Both the position numbers and the translations under genes were made by a program. Below are positions 46,842 through 57,752 of a DNA stretch of 64,000 nucleotides, in pieces. Source of the stretch: Gilvimarinus sp. 2_MG-2023 (lineage in GTDB: Bacteria; Pseudomonadota; Gammaproteobacteria; Pseudomonadales; Cellvibrionaceae). Numbering within the stretch: the stretch's first letter is position 1; each line of letters begins with the position of its first letter. The notes under the pieces were generated by a model. The model saw only the letters and a list, made by a program, of their open reading frames with translations. It ran no database searches and was not told where the DNA came from. The stretch spans positions 124,001 through 188,000 of the forward strand of contig NZ_JAUOQM010000049.1 in assembly GCF_030547685.1 (NCBI RefSeq), read 5' to 3'.

Positions 46842-48173
46842 ATGCAATTAAAAGATTTCGCTCATAAACACCTCCGCCTATCATTGACCTTAACGCTCGG
46901 CTTACTGGCTTTTGGCATTGCCAACAGCAGCCAGGCGCAAACCCAAATACTGGATAAGGTCATCGCGGTCGTTAACGAAGGTGTGGTGCTGCAAAGTGAG
47001 TTTGAAGAGCGCAAAGCGTCTATTGTGCAGCGCCTACAAGGCCAGTACGGCCAGCTGCCACCAATGGAAGTGCTGGAAAAACAAATCTTCGACACCTTGA
47101 TATTGGAGCAATTACAGCTCGAAGAGGCTAAGCGCTACGGCATGGAGGTGAGCGACCAGCAAATCAACGCCACCTTACAGCAAGTCGTTACCAGCAACGG
47201 CCTGAACAGTATGGACGAGTTGGCCGCCAGCCTGGCCCAAGACGGTTTAAGTATCGCCAGTTTACGCCACCGCATAAGTCGCGACATATTGCTTAACCAA
47301 GTTCAGCAAGGCGTGGTCAACAGCCGTATTCGCGTTACCGAGCAAGAAATCGATAATTTTCTCGAATCCAGCGACGGTAAGTTTGCCACCTCGCCCGATT
47401 ACAACTTAGGCCATATCTTGGTCGGTGCCTCCTCATCGGCTGAAACCGACGAGTTGCAACAGGCCCAACAAAAAGTGGACGATCTCTACCAACAATTGCA
47501 AGACGGAGCCGATTTTAACCAGCTTGCCATTGCACACTCGGATGACACCACGGCCCTAGAAGGCGGCAATTTGGGTTGGCGCAAGCTGGCTCAGTTGCCA
47601 GAACTGTTCGCCGAAGCGGTGAGCCAGCTCAACGTCGGTGAGGTATCTGAACCTTTGCGCTCCGGGGCCGGTTTTCACTTGCTGAAAATTATTGACCAAC
47701 GCGGTGGCGGCGAACAACTGGTTGAACAAACCAAAGCCCGCCATATTCTGCTGAAAACCAGTGAAATCATGGATGACGAGACCGCGCGCGAAAAATTACT
47801 CGAGATTAAACAGCAAATTATCGACGGTGCCGATTTTGCCGACATGGCGCGCGAGCACTCAGAAGATATTGGCTCGATGCTAGAAGGTGGCGATTTGGGC
47901 TGGTCTTCTCCCGGTATGTTCGTACCCGCATTTGAAAGCGCTATGGCCAAGACCGCCATTGAAGAGATAACCGAGCCGTTTAAAAGCCAGTACGGCTGGC
48001 ATATTTTACAGGTAGAAGATCGCCGCCAAGAAGACATGAGCGGTGTGGTTATTCGCAATAAAGCCGCCCAAATGTTGCGCGAAAAACGCTTTGAGCAAGA
48101 ACTCAAAGTCTGGCAGATCGAACTGCGCGAGGGTGCTTATCTCGATATTAAAAATAAGGACTTTGAAGATTGA
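46842..48173 (+). CDS. surA: Periplasmic chaperone and peptidyl-prolyl isomerase SurA
   Basis: The 443-residue protein helps outer-membrane proteins, including LptD, fold in the periplasm. It has a signal peptide ending NSSQA (about residue 34), a SurA N-terminal domain (about 36-150) and two parvulin domains (about 185-285 and 300-395), each ending in a GFHLLKI- or YGWHILQV-type motif. The start is uncertain between GTG at 46833 and ATG at 46842. It follows lptD by about 12 bp and overlaps pdxA by 4 bp. Confidence 0.95.
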   Translation: MQLKDFAHKHLRLSLTLTLGLLAFGIANSSQAQTQILDKVIAVVNEGVVLQSEFEERKASIVQRLQGQYGQLPPMEVLEKQIFDTLILEQLQLEEAKRYGMEVSDQQINATLQQVVTSNGLNSMDELAASLAQDGLSIASLRHRISRDILLNQVQQGVVNSRIRVTEQEIDNFLESSDGKFATSPDYNLGHILVGASSSAETDELQQAQQKVDDLYQQLQDGADFNQLAIAHSDDTTALEGGNLGWRKLAQLPELFAEAVSQLNVGEVSEPLRSGAGFHLLKIIDQRGGGEQLVEQTKARHILLKTSEIMDDETAREKLLEIKQQIIDGADFADMAREHSEDIGSMLEGGDLGWSSPGMFVPAFESAMAKTAIEEITEPFKSQYGWHILQVEDRRQEDMSGVVIRNKAAQMLREKRFEQELKVWQIELREGAYLDIKNKDFED

Positions 48174-49171
48174 ACCAACCTCAGCGTCTGGCGATAACAC
48201 CGGGTGAGCCCGCCGGCATTGGCCCCGACCTAGCCCTGTCGTTGGCGGCGCACCCCTGGCAGGACGAGCTGGTTATTATTGCTGATCCAGACTTATTAGC
48301 TGCACGTGCTAAAGCGCTCGGCCTAAACGTTAACATCCATACAGTGGCACTGGATGCCCCACCCAAGCCTGCAGCCGCCGGCACGCTGCACGTATTGCCC
48401 GTGACTTTACGGGCGCCAGTGGTAGCGGGCAAGCTCAACCCAGCCAACAGCCACTATGTACTGGACACGCTTGATAGCGCTATTGCCGGCTGCCAGCAAC
48501 AACACTTTGCCGCTGTGATTACCGGCCCGGTTCATAAAGGCGTTATCAATGATGCCGGTATTACGTTCTCCGGCCACACCGAATATTTGGCGGCCAAAAC
48601 CGACACTCCGCGCGTGGTCATGATGTTAGCTACCGAAGGCTTACGGGTCGCGCTAGTGACCACCCACCTGCCTTTAAAAGATGTGGCAAGCGCTATCACT
48701 CGTCCGCTGTTACGGGAGATTATCGATATTCTCAGGCGCGATTTACAAGAGAAGTTTGCCATCGCGGCCCCCTCAATTTTAGTGGCGGGGTTAAACCCTC
48801 ACGCTGGCGAAGGTGGTCACATGGGGCACGAAGAAATCGATACTATAGAACCGGTACTGGCCGAATTTAGACAACAAGGGCTCGATGTATCGGTACCGCT
48901 ACCGGCCGACACTTTATTCACGCCCAAGTATTTAGAGCAAGCCGACGCCGTACTGGCGATGTATCACGATCAAGGCTTACCAGTACTGAAATACAAAGGC
49001 TTTGGCCAAGCGGTGAACATCACCCTCGGACTGCCTATTATTCGCACCTCGGTTGACCATGGCACTGCGCTCGATTTGGCCGGCACCGGCCAGGCCGATA
49101 GTGGCAGCTTATATACAGCTATACGCTACGCGCAAACCATGACTCAAGCCCGCAAGAGGTTAACCTCGTGA
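48170..49171 (+). CDS. pdxA: 4-hydroxythreonine-4-phosphate dehydrogenase
   Basis: The 333-residue metal- and NAD-dependent enzyme acts in pyridoxal phosphate synthesis. It has the [11 protein letters not shown] start, the FSGHTEYLA motif and the C-terminal [12 protein letters not shown] segment. Start is TTG at 48170 in a TTGA overlap with surA, with AAGGA nine bases upstream. The order surA-pdxA-rsmA is conserved in gammaproteobacteria. Confidence 0.95.
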   Translation: MNQPQRLAITPGEPAGIGPDLALSLAAHPWQDELVIIADPDLLAARAKALGLNVNIHTVALDAPPKPAAAGTLHVLPVTLRAPVVAGKLNPANSHYVLDTLDSAIAGCQQQHFAAVITGPVHKGVINDAGITFSGHTEYLAAKTDTPRVVMMLATEGLRVALVTTHLPLKDVASAITRPLLREIIDILRRDLQEKFAIAAPSILVAGLNPHAGEGGHMGHEEIDTIEPVLAEFRQQGLDVSVPLPADTLFTPKYLEQADAVLAMYHDQGLPVLKYKGFGQAVNITLGLPIIRTSVDHGTALDLAGTGQADSGSLYTAIRYAQTMTQARKRLTS

Positions 49172-49989
49172 AGCAGAACTTTAATCCCGGCGCACCCCAT
49201 AAAGCGCGCAAACGTTTCGGCCAAAACTTTTTGATTGACCATACCATTATCAACCAAATTGCGCGTTCGGTTGCCCCGCGTGCAGGCGATATCGTGGTAG
49301 AAATTGGCCCGGGCCAAGGCGCGCTTACCGAGCCTTTGGCCGAAAGCGCGGAAACATTACATGTCATTGAATTGGATCGCGACTTGGTGCCTTGGCTAAA
49401 AGTGCGTTTCGAAAAATATCCGGGCTTTGCCCTACACCAAGCCGATGCCCTAAAGTTTGACTTTGCTCAATTGGCCGAAGATGATCGCCCGCTGCGTATC
49501 GTTGGCAACCTGCCTTATAATATTTCCACTCCGCTGATTTTTCATCTCATCAGCTACGCGCAGCAAGTACAAGATATGCACTTTATGCTGCAAAAAGAGG
49601 TGGTTAAACGCTTGGCCGCCCAACCCGGCAGCAAAGCCTATGGTCGCCTTACGGTAATGGCGCAGTATTATTGCGACATTAATTGGTTGTTTGATGTGCC
49701 GCCAGGCTCCTTTGACCCAGCGCCCAAGGTCGACTCGGCGATTGTGCGCTTGGCGCCGTATAAACAACTACCCCACCCGGCTCGCAATGTAGCGGTACTG
49801 GAAAAACTGGTAACGGCCGCGTTTGGCCAGCGCCGCAAAACACTGCGCAATGCGTTAAAAACATTGTGCGACCCAGAACAACTACAAACAATGCCCGTCG
49901 ATTTAAGCAAGCGGGCTGAAGCGCTATCGATTGCGGAGTTCGTTGAACTCAGTGATGCCATTGAACCCTACATACAGAAAGAATCATGA
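49168..49989 (+). CDS. rsmA: 16S rRNA dimethyladenosine transferase
   Basis: The 273-residue KsgA/RsmA methylates A1518 and A1519 of 16S rRNA late in 30S assembly. It shows the N-terminal RFGQNFL motif, SAM-binding [10 protein letters not shown], and the catalytic NLPY. GTG start at 49168 in a GTGA overlap with pdxA. It overlaps apaG by 4 bp. Confidence 0.96.
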   Translation: MKQNFNPGAPHKARKRFGQNFLIDHTIINQIARSVAPRAGDIVVEIGPGQGALTEPLAESAETLHVIELDRDLVPWLKVRFEKYPGFALHQADALKFDFAQLAEDDRPLRIVGNLPYNISTPLIFHLISYAQQVQDMHFMLQKEVVKRLAAQPGSKAYGRLTVMAQYYCDINWLFDVPPGSFDPAPKVDSAIVRLAPYKQLPHPARNVAVLEKLVTAAFGQRRKTLRNALKTLCDPEQLQTMPVDLSKRAEALSIAEFVELSDAIEPYIQKES

Positions 49990-50354
49990 GCAATATACAC
50001 ATTGAAGTGGAAACCGGTTATTTGCCGGAACAGTCACAACCCGAGCAAAACCGTTTTGCTTTTCGTTATACTGTTACCATTCACAATCAGGGCAGCGAAT
50101 CGGCGCAGCTGTTAAGCCGTTACTGGCGCATCACCGATGCCGAGGACCAAGTGCGCGAAGTGCGCGGCGCTGGTGTGGTCGGCGAGCAGCCAACCATTGA
50201 GCCCGGCTCGTTTTATCGCTACACCAGCGGTGCGGTTCTACATACTTTTGCCGGCACCATGGAGGGCAGCTATCAAATGCGTACCGCAGATGGCACCGAG
50301 TACGAAACAACAATACCGACCTTTGCCCTGGTCGAACCCAACGCCCTACATTAA
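49986..50354 (+). CDS. apaG: ApaG domain protein (Co2+/Mg2+ efflux-associated)
   Basis: The 122-residue ApaG has a fibronectin-like fold. Its role is unclear; it has been linked to magnesium and cobalt resistance in Salmonella. Motifs GVVGEQP and the G-rich ending are present. It starts in an ATGA overlap with rsmA and is 17 bp before apaH. Confidence 0.93.
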   Translation: MSNIHIEVETGYLPEQSQPEQNRFAFRYTVTIHNQGSESAQLLSRYWRITDAEDQVREVRGAGVVGEQPTIEPGSFYRYTSGAVLHTFAGTMEGSYQMRTADGTEYETTIPTFALVEPNALH

Positions 50355-50371
50355 CACCGAGATTGCGCATC

Positions 50372-51184
50372 GTGAGTACCTACGCTGTTGGCGATTTACA
50401 AGGTTGCCTCAAGCCTTTACACAAGCTGCTCGACAAGGTTGCCTTTGACCCCACCGTTGATCGATTATGGCTAGCGGGTGACCTGGTCAATCGCGGCCCC
50501 AAATCTCTGGCCACTCTGCGCTTTTTGTATTCTATTCGCCATTGTGTAACAGCGGTTTTAGGCAATCATGATTTGCATTTGTTGGCGGTGGCTTGGGGCA
50601 AAAAAAGGAGCGGCCCATCCGACACACTGGATGCCATCCTCACCGCACCCGATGGCCCTTTATTGATTAACTGGCTGCGCCATATGAAATTGCTGCACAC
50701 CGACCACGAGCTCGGTTACACCATGGTGCATGCAGGCATCCCCCCCAACTGGACACTACCCGAGGCCACAGCCCACGCGCGCGAGGTAGAAGCCGTACTG
50801 CAAAGTGATTATATCGAAGAGTTTCTAAGCGGTATGTACGGTAATCAGCCCAACAAATGGAAAAACAAACTAATCGGCCAAGACCGGCTACGGCTGATTA
50901 CCAATTACCTTACCCGAATGCGCTTTTGCAACGCCGAGGGCGAGCTGGAGCTGACCAACAAATCGGCACCATGCAGCAGTAATACGTCAGAGTTTTTACC
51001 TTGGTTTGAGCACCCCAACCATCTGTGTGGCGGGCAGCGCATTGTATTCGGCCACTGGGCTGCGCTTGAGGGCAAAGCTGAGCCCGAGCACGTGACCGCA
51101 CTGGACACCGGTTGCGTATGGGGCGGCTGCTTAAGTGCTATGCGATTGAACGATGGTGAAATATTCCGAGTAAAATGTAAGTAG
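50372..51184 (+). CDS. apaH: Bis(5'-nucleosyl)-tetraphosphatase, symmetrical
   Basis: The 270-residue metallophosphatase cleaves Ap4A to two ADP, and in E. coli also removes Np4 caps from RNA. It shows the PPP-family motifs GDLQG, GDLVNRG and GNHDLH for metal binding. GTG at 50372 gives the YAVGDLQG start; an upstream TTG at 50363 is also in frame. It ends the lptD operon and is convergent with the diguanylate cyclase gene. Confidence 0.94.
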   Translation: MSTYAVGDLQGCLKPLHKLLDKVAFDPTVDRLWLAGDLVNRGPKSLATLRFLYSIRHCVTAVLGNHDLHLLAVAWGKKRSGPSDTLDAILTAPDGPLLINWLRHMKLLHTDHELGYTMVHAGIPPNWTLPEATAHAREVEAVLQSDYIEEFLSGMYGNQPNKWKNKLIGQDRLRLITNYLTRMRFCNAEGELELTNKSAPCSSNTSEFLPWFEHPNHLCGGQRIVFGHWAALEGKAEPEHVTALDTGCVWGGCLSAMRLNDGEIFRVKCK

Positions 51185-51234
51185 TTATCACATAAAGTCA
51201 ACGCTACTGCACATCATCGCCTGCACCATTCAGG

Positions 51235-52536
51235 TTAGTCATTATCGGACACTTCTACCCGATTCCGACCCTTTCTTTTGGCTCGATACAATGCTTCATC
51301 TGCTTTTTTAAACAGATCATCAACATCTGCATTACCCTGCAAACTCGCCACCCCAAAGCTTGCCGTCACCCCCTTAATATCAGCAAAAGAGCACTCTTCA
51401 ATTAAACGGCGAAGCTTTTCGGCAATGTGCGCCGCATAATTCATGCTTGTATCACGACACACTAAAACAAACTCTTCCCCGCCCCAACGAGCAAACAAAT
51501 CAGAAGAACGTATTCGCTCTTGCACTAACTGTGAGATACCGGCTAATACCGCATCACCCACCGCATGCCCATGGTTATCATTAATCGCCTTGAAGTAGTC
51601 GATGTCGATCATAACTACCGACAACGATTTACCATCACGGCGCCATTCCGACAACCCACTTTTGATGGCGCCTTCTATGCCCTGACGATTAAAGGCGCCT
51701 GTTAGATGGTCTGTTTTACTTAACACCTCCAACTCTTGACTGCGAAAATCCAATAGCTTATTTATTGCCAACAATTCTTTCTCGCGCATTTGGCGCTCAC
51801 GAACCTCTTTTGAAAGCACAACAATCCGATACGCCAAAAACCCAAGTATTAAAACAGACCAAATGCTAATAATGGCAAGATACCAGTCTGCAGTGTCTAT
51901 GCGTTGACCAACGAACTTCACTTTTTTGAGGTGAAAGTTATGAACCCCAAGCTTATGCTCCGACCCGGTTTGCACATCAAAACTGATAATATTATCGAAT
52001 TGCGGGTGCGAGAGATTAGGAGGAATGTCATTTTCCAACAACCACCAATTGGCAACAAAGAAATCACTGAAGCTAAACTCATAGTGCTGATCTTTTCGAT
52101 CGGCAGAAAACTCTATTTGATTATGCTTGGTGGAGGTTTCGTCATTCGGGTTGGAATAACGAATGTCATAATTACGTAGAAATATACGAATTGATTTATT
52201 GGCCCCGCTGTAATCCAACCACAGCTCGACTTTATCAAAGCTGGATAGCTCTAGGCCATCCCAGCCTTGCACCAACCGGATCTCAAAACCACAGTATGGG
52301 TATTGATAATCGGCTTTTAAATCGCACTGCCACTGATAACCGCTTTGATTGTCCGGCAACATGACAGCCTCAGTGCTACCGCCGTCGCGACCATCATCAT
52401 AAAGTCGTACGCTATAGTCTTCTCCCGGCTCAATGATCAAAGTTTCACGCAGCAACGTATCACGCGCGAATATACTCAGCGCAGTGGCCAGAACCAACAG
52501 CAAGAGTACCGTTTCTAATCGCCAGCTATGGGGCAT
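51235..52536 (-). CDS. Membrane diguanylate cyclase with periplasmic sensor domain
   Basis: The 433-residue protein has TM1 (about 6-24), a periplasmic beta-rich domain of about 190 residues (residues 30-217) resembling a galactose-binding/CBM11-type fold, TM2 (about 218-242), a short coiled coil and a GGDEF domain. The active-site motif is GGEEF (352-356), an accepted active form. It probably makes c-di-GMP in response to a periplasmic ligand, perhaps a sugar. The ATG at 52536 was chosen over an upstream TTG. Sensor identity is uncertain. Confidence 0.88.
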   Translation of the reverse strand: MPHSWRLETVLLLLVLATALSIFARDTLLRETLIIEPGEDYSVRLYDDGRDGGSTEAVMLPDNQSGYQWQCDLKADYQYPYCGFEIRLVQGWDGLELSSFDKVELWLDYSGANKSIRIFLRNYDIRYSNPNDETSTKHNQIEFSADRKDQHYEFSFSDFFVANWWLLENDIPPNLSHPQFDNIISFDVQTGSEHKLGVHNFHLKKVKFVGQRIDTADWYLAIISIWSVLILGFLAYRIVVLSKEVRERQMREKELLAINKLLDFRSQELEVLSKTDHLTGAFNRQGIEGAIKSGLSEWRRDGKSLSVVMIDIDYFKAINDNHGHAVGDAVLAGISQLVQERIRSSDLFARWGGEEFVLVCRDTSMNYAAHIAEKLRRLIEECSFADIKGVTASFGVASLQGNADVDDLFKKADEALYRAKRKGRNRVEVSDND

Positions 52537-52873
52537 ACCGGATTCCAAAGCTTGTTATTGTTACTTTAAGCTTATACCAAATTCAGCAGGTTTGTCGCAT
52601 AGATACACCAACAGCTGTGCACACTCAGGACAATGCGCGCACCATCCCTTGCACCAATGGCTAGCCTCTAGCGCCTATCTCAGCGGGTTTATCCTTAAAT
52701 ATTGTCCGCATAACGGCTTTAGCTTAGTCAACACTTAAGGTAGGTTGCCAGCGTTGTAAGCGGTCAATAAAGAGCCGCTCAAACCCCAGCGACCTTAAAC
52801 ACTAATAATCCCCCTTAAATTCATTAGAGCTCTATTGTTTTCTCTTTACAAAAGGGAATTGCTTTATCTGGGT
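52537..52873. other. Divergent intergenic region
   Basis: No gene is seen between the diguanylate cyclase and the protease gene. The left part should hold the promoter of the cyclase; no clear boxes could be assigned. The right part contains the promoter listed at 52874-52901. Confidence 0.5.
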
Positions 52874-52901
52874 TTGACCTTCAAGCTATACCCGCTACAG
52901 T
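52874..52901 (+). promoter_or_regulatory. Predicted promoter of the protease-rimK-aspartoacylase operon
   Basis: TTGACC (52874-52879, five of six bases) and TACAGT (52896-52901, four of six) are 16 bp apart, about 38 bp before the first start codon. Confidence 0.45.
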
Positions 52902-52939
52902 TATGGGCACTCCTATGTTTTCTGTATTGAGATCTGAAT

Positions 52940-53392
52940 ATGCATGAAAAGCAATCTGTTGGTTGGCGAGAATGGGTGCATTTACCCGATTTGGTCGATT
53001 GCCCAGTCAAAGCCAAAATAGACACAGGCGCTAAAACCTCGGCCATTCACGCTTTTTTTGTTGAGGAGTTTAGCCGCGATGGGGAACCGTGGGTACGCTT
53101 TGGCCTACACCCCATGCAAAAAACACTAGACCCAGAGTACACCTGTGAAGCTAAGGTGGTTGAAACGCGCAGAGTCACCGACTCTGGGGGGCATCAAGAA
53201 GAGCGCTATGTCATTGAAACTGCTCTGCGTATTGGCGGCCATACTTTGGTTACCGAGATGACCTTAACGAACCGAGAAACTATGCTGTTTCGTATGTTGC
53301 TGGGCCGCAACTCTCTTGCTGGACGCTTTGTGGTAGACCCTCAGGCATCTTTTTTGTGCGGTGGCGATACCGACTCAGGGCCTAAGGCATAA
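52940..53392 (+). CDS. Retropepsin-like aspartic protease (RimB/ATP-dependent zinc protease family)
   Basis: The 150-residue single-domain protein has the DTGA motif (about residues 29-32) of retropepsin-like proteases and LLGRNSL near the end. Family members are often named ATP-dependent zinc proteases without good support. In Pseudomonas the related RimB is encoded with RimK and acts in control of RimK-mediated ribosomal protein S6 modification. It is the first of three genes with rimK and an aspartoacylase-family gene. No signal peptide is present. Confidence 0.85.
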   Translation: MHEKQSVGWREWVHLPDLVDCPVKAKIDTGAKTSAIHAFFVEEFSRDGEPWVRFGLHPMQKTLDPEYTCEAKVVETRRVTDSGGHQEERYVIETALRIGGHTLVTEMTLTNRETMLFRMLLGRNSLAGRFVVDPQASFLCGGDTDSGPKA

Positions 53393-53442
53393 AAAGACCG
53401 TTTTTTTTCAGCGTAAATATTCCAACTTCTTTAGGACACTAA

Positions 53443-54348
53443 ATGAAAATTGCCATACTGTCACGCAACGCGCGACTTTACTCCACCCGCCGATTGGTAG
53501 AGGCTTGCCTGGAGCGCGGGCACGAACCTCACGTCATCGATATCCTAAAGTGTTATATGGACATTACCCCATCGAAGCCGGCTATTTGGTATCGCGGTGA
53601 AGAGCTGGAAGGGTTTGATGCCGTCATCCCGCGTATTGGCGCTTCGGTCACCCACTACGGCTTAGCCGTTATCCGTCAATTTGAAATGATGGGGGTTTAC
53701 TGCCTCACAGAGTCAGTTGCGTTGGGCCGCTCGCGCGACAAGCTGCGCGCTCTGCAATTATTATCGCGCAAAGGTATTGGAATGCCCCGAACCAGCTTTG
53801 CCCACAACGTCCACAACACCAAAGAATTGATTAAATTGGTCGGTGGCGCCCCCTTGGTAGTAAAACTGTGTGAAGGCACCCAGGGGCGCGGTGTGGTCTT
53901 GGCCGAAACCGCCAAAGCCGCCGAAAGTGTGATCGAGGCCTTTCGCGAACTGCGCGCCGAGTTTCTAGTGCAGGAGTTTATCAAAGAGGCCGGCGGCAGT
54001 GATATTCGCTGCTTGGTTATTGGCACTAAGGTTATCGCGGCCATGCAACGCACCGCCCCCGAAGGTGAGTTTCGCTCTAACTTGCATCGTGGCGGCAGTG
54101 CCGAGCTGGTTAAATTGCGCCCCAACGAGCGCAGTACTGCGATTAAAGCGGCGCAAACCATGGGGTTAAAAGTGGCAGGGGTTGATGTATTGCGCTCCAC
54201 CCGTGGCCCGTTAATTATGGAGGTTAACTCTTCACCCGGGCTCGAGGGTATTGAAGGAGCCACTAATAAAGATGTAGCTGGCGCCATTATAAAATTTATT
54301 GAAGAGAATGCCAGGCCACACGCTAATAAAACCAAAGGTAAGGGATGA
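53443..54348 (+). CDS. rimK: RimK-type ATP-grasp glutamate ligase
   Basis: The 301-residue ATP-grasp enzyme adds glutamate residues to the C-terminus of ribosomal protein S6 in E. coli; Pseudomonas RimK affects proteome and c-di-GMP signalling. It shows the conserved start [20 protein letters not shown] and EVNSSPG (metal-binding). It overlaps the next gene by 4 bp. Length is normal. Confidence 0.94.
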   Translation: MKIAILSRNARLYSTRRLVEACLERGHEPHVIDILKCYMDITPSKPAIWYRGEELEGFDAVIPRIGASVTHYGLAVIRQFEMMGVYCLTESVALGRSRDKLRALQLLSRKGIGMPRTSFAHNVHNTKELIKLVGGAPLVVKLCEGTQGRGVVLAETAKAAESVIEAFRELRAEFLVQEFIKEAGGSDIRCLVIGTKVIAAMQRTAPEGEFRSNLHRGGSAELVKLRPNERSTAIKAAQTMGLKVAGVDVLRSTRGPLIMEVNSSPGLEGIEGATNKDVAGAIIKFIEENARPHANKTKGKG

Positions 54349-55418
54349 ACGAGAAAAATACTCCGATTGTTATTGGCGGAGAAACAATTGCACCCGGAGA
54401 AACTCGCAGTGTCGATATTCCCCTGGCAGCCATGTACACGCACACCGATGTCGGCTTAACCGTTCACGTTATCCACGGCAAACGTCCAGGGCCATGCTTA
54501 TTGGTAACGGCCGCTGTGCACGGTGACGAGATTAATGGCGTGGATATTATTCGCCGGGTACTCGGCATTAAGCAGCTTAATAAACTGCGCGGTACGTTAC
54601 TGGCAATTCCGGTGGTGAATGTACACGGGTTTTTAAACCAGTCGCGCTATCTGCCCGATGGGCGCGACCTCAACCGCTGCTTTCCGGGCAGTCAACGCGG
54701 CTCACTGGCGGGCCGGGTGGCCCACACCCTAGTCACCGATATTTTGCAGCACTGCACACACTGTATCGATTTGCACACCGGAGCACGTCACCGCGCGAAT
54801 TTGCCGCAAATACGCGTTGACTTATCTCTCGAAGAAAACCGCGACCTTGGTTTGGCCTTTGGCTCCCCTGTTGTACTGGATGCAAAGCTGCGAGAGGGAT
54901 CACTGCGAGAAACGGCCGCCCAACAGGGTATTCCATTGCTACTGTACGAGGCCGGTGAAGCGCTGCGCTTTGACGAGTTCAGCATACGAGCGGGCACCCG
55001 TGGCATTATCAATGTGATGCGTCACCTGAATATGCTGCCCAAAAAACGCCGTATCGGAAAAGAAACGAAAGTGACTATCGCCGATGACAGTCGCTGGGTT
55101 CGCGCACCCATGAGCGGGGTGATGCGCCCTCTGGTACAACTGGGCGCCAAGGTCGAAAAAGGCACCACACTAGCCTATGTATCCGATCCCATTGGCATGA
55201 CACAAATTCCGGTAATCGCACCGGCCGAATCCATTGTGATTGGGCTAACCAATCTGCCTTTAGTGCATGAAGGCGAAGCTTTATTTCACCTTGCTAACTA
55301 CAGCAAGCAAATCCATCAAGTGGCCGACCAGGTGGTAGATTTTCACGAAACGTTTGACCCCTCTCAAGACGAAGATGAGCCCTTTTTTATTGGCGAAGAT
55401 GAGTCTTTGCTTAATTAG
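54345..55418 (+). CDS. Succinylglutamate desuccinylase/aspartoacylase-family zinc hydrolase
   Basis: The 357-residue zinc carboxypeptidase-like protein has the metal-binding motif HGDE (about residue 64-67) and a second histidine in IDLHTG. The C-terminal part (about 245-330) is a beta domain common in this subgroup. Known enzymes hydrolyse N-acyl amino acids; the substrate here is unknown. Placement after rimK suggests it might act on poly-glutamate or a related amide, which is inference. Confidence 0.85.
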   Translation: MNEKNTPIVIGGETIAPGETRSVDIPLAAMYTHTDVGLTVHVIHGKRPGPCLLVTAAVHGDEINGVDIIRRVLGIKQLNKLRGTLLAIPVVNVHGFLNQSRYLPDGRDLNRCFPGSQRGSLAGRVAHTLVTDILQHCTHCIDLHTGARHRANLPQIRVDLSLEENRDLGLAFGSPVVLDAKLREGSLRETAAQQGIPLLLYEAGEALRFDEFSIRAGTRGIINVMRHLNMLPKKRRIGKETKVTIADDSRWVRAPMSGVMRPLVQLGAKVEKGTTLAYVSDPIGMTQIPVIAPAESIVIGLTNLPLVHEGEALFHLANYSKQIHQVADQVVDFHETFDPSQDEDEPFFIGEDESLLN

Positions 55419-55475
55419 AGTGCCGACTGAGCCAAGTGTGTAATCAAGGCTATTTCATATCCGCAGAATTAGAGG

Positions 55476-57752
55476 TTAGGTTTGAGCAAAATCTTTTAGC
55501 GAGACGACATTTGCTGTGACATCAAACTCGCCCCGCGCACAAAAATGGCTGGCAAAGCTACTCGCCGGCATAGGCTTGGCAAATAAATAGCCCTGCACCT
55601 GGTCGCAGTCATTGTCTCGCAGCCAACTGGCTTGCTGTTCTTGCTCGACCCCTTCCGCCACGACAGTTAATTGCATATTATGCGCCAAACCAATAATAGA
55701 TTTGGCGATAGCGGCGTCGTTTTGATCGATGGGAATGTCGTGAATAAAACTGCTATCGATTTTTAGTTTATCGATCGGAAAGCGCTTAAGATACGCCAGT
55801 GAAGAATAGCCTGTACCAAAATCATCAATAGACAGTGACAGCCCCATTTGATTGAGCTGATTTAATTGATTAATGGTTTCTCCGGCATGCTCCATGGCGC
55901 AGCTTTCGGTAATTTCCAACTCCAGAAACTCCGCCGGCAATCCCGTTTCTCGCAGGACTGTGGCCACTTTGCCAGGAAAATCTCTTTGTCGAAACTGACG
56001 CGTGGATAAATTTACCGCCATCTGCGGAACATTTAACCCCGCATTAAGCCATTGCTTTTGCTGTTCGCAAGCGGCTTTTAACACCCAGTCACCCAGAGGC
56101 ACGATAAGTCCCGTCTCTTCGGCCAGCGGAATAAAGTGAGCAGGTGAAACCACTCCACGTTCAGGGTGCTGCCAGCGCACCAGAGCTTCAACGCCCGTCA
56201 ACGCACCGGTGCGCATATCGATTTGAGGTTGATAATGCAGTATCAGCTGATCTTGCTCGATACCACGACGTAAATCATTTTCCAGCAGTAAAAAATTAAC
56301 CGCCGAAGCGCTCATACCTTTAGCGTAAAACTGGCAGTTGTTTTTCCCAGCCTCTTTCGCTTTATACATAGCGATATCGGCATTTTTCAATAACTCATCG
56401 GTATTGTCGCCATCGGTAGGATAAACACTGATACCAATACTGGCGGTAATGGAAATGTCATGCCCCGCTATTTCCATCGGACGAGAGACGTGCGCCAATA
56501 ATTTATTGGCGACAAAACGAACATCGTCCAAATCTTGAATACCTTCCAACAAAACGACGAACTCATCCCCCCCCAAGCGGGCTACGGTATCCATTTCTCG
56601 AACGCCTTCGCTCAAGCGGCCGGCAATCGCTTTAAGCAGCAAGTCACCCGAATCGTGTCCCAAGCTATCATTAATGTTTTTAAACCGGTCGACATCCAGT
56701 AACATTAAGGCGAGTTTCCCCCCCGAGCGAGTAGCCCGTGCGACGCCATTATTAATACGATCATAAAATAACGAACGATTGGGCAACGCGGTTAATGAGT
56801 CGTGAAAAGCCATGTAGTTTAATCGTGACTGCTGTTCACGTAGGGCACTTTCTGCCATTTTTCGGTCCGACACGTCGGTACAAATAGTACACACACCGAA
56901 CACTTCTTCATTGCAATCACTAAGCGGGAACTTCACCATCAAATAGGTGTGAAGAGTGCCATCTTTGTGCAGTAAATCTAGCTCTGTTTCATAGGGACGG
57001 CTATTATCGAGCGCCGCCGCTTCCATGGTTGTCAGAGATTCCACGAGACTCTCTGGATAAATATCCAGCGCGTTTTTTCCGACCAGGGAATCATCTTCGA
57101 TATGTGCCAATTGTTTGTAATGATCGCTGGCCATTACCACATTGCCATTGAGGTCTTTGACAGCGATCAAAGCCGGCGAGTAGCGCAATATAGCGTTCAG
57201 ATAGGTTTCGTTGGCCCACAGTGCCTGTTCCGACATCCGATGGCGTTCGGCTTGCTCGTCCAGACACTGTCGATCCGACACCTGACGAGTCATCAGCGAT
57301 GCCATCAACCATATCGGCTCCAGCTGCTCAACAACAGAGCTTAGCTTAGCTGCCTCTACACTTGCCTCTATATAAAAAGCAGCTAGACAAGTTTCCACTT
57401 CTAAAATAGGAATAACAATGCCGCTTTGTGCAGCAAAAGGTTGCAGCTCGCTGGCGGACAGACTGTAATGCTGACCACTGTGTAAAACCGAGGAAATAAG
57501 GTCGACCGGAAGATTGCGAGAATTAGACAGAGGCACCGTTAAGCTGCGCGATTCGAGCGTATCATCGTTGTGCATCGCCAGAGCGCACAATACCGGCTCG
57601 CTCTCTCGTTTCAGAACGAGAGCGACTCGGTTAATACCTTGTTTTGCCGCCACCATGCAGACCAATCTTTCAGCAATTTGATGATGGTCGTATTGCTGAA
57701 ATAATCGTTGGTACTTTTTAATGAGCGATGCGGCTGTTAACTTCTCTTGCAT
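55476..57752 (-). CDS. Soluble c-di-GMP enzyme with PAS, GGDEF and EAL domains
   Basis: The 758-residue cytoplasmic protein has a GAF-like N-terminal part (about 15-165), a PAS domain (about 175-295), a GGDEF domain with intact GGDEF (394-398) and an EAL domain with EALVR (522-526), the LEITES and DDFGTG motifs. Both synthesis and hydrolysis motifs appear complete, so net activity cannot be predicted. The ATG at 57752 follows GGAAG; an upstream TTG adds ten residues. No membrane segment. Confidence 0.92.
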   Translation of the reverse strand: MQEKLTAASLIKKYQRLFQQYDHHQIAERLVCMVAAKQGINRVALVLKRESEPVLCALAMHNDDTLESRSLTVPLSNSRNLPVDLISSVLHSGQHYSLSASELQPFAAQSGIVIPILEVETCLAAFYIEASVEAAKLSSVVEQLEPIWLMASLMTRQVSDRQCLDEQAERHRMSEQALWANETYLNAILRYSPALIAVKDLNGNVVMASDHYKQLAHIEDDSLVGKNALDIYPESLVESLTTMEAAALDNSRPYETELDLLHKDGTLHTYLMVKFPLSDCNEEVFGVCTICTDVSDRKMAESALREQQSRLNYMAFHDSLTALPNRSLFYDRINNGVARATRSGGKLALMLLDVDRFKNINDSLGHDSGDLLLKAIAGRLSEGVREMDTVARLGGDEFVVLLEGIQDLDDVRFVANKLLAHVSRPMEIAGHDISITASIGISVYPTDGDNTDELLKNADIAMYKAKEAGKNNCQFYAKGMSASAVNFLLLENDLRRGIEQDQLILHYQPQIDMRTGALTGVEALVRWQHPERGVVSPAHFIPLAEETGLIVPLGDWVLKAACEQQKQWLNAGLNVPQMAVNLSTRQFRQRDFPGKVATVLRETGLPAEFLELEITESCAMEHAGETINQLNQLNQMGLSLSIDDFGTGYSSLAYLKRFPIDKLKIDSSFIHDIPIDQNDAAIAKSIIGLAHNMQLTVVAEGVEQEQQASWLRDNDCDQVQGYLFAKPMPASSFASHFCARGEFDVTANVVSLKDFAQT

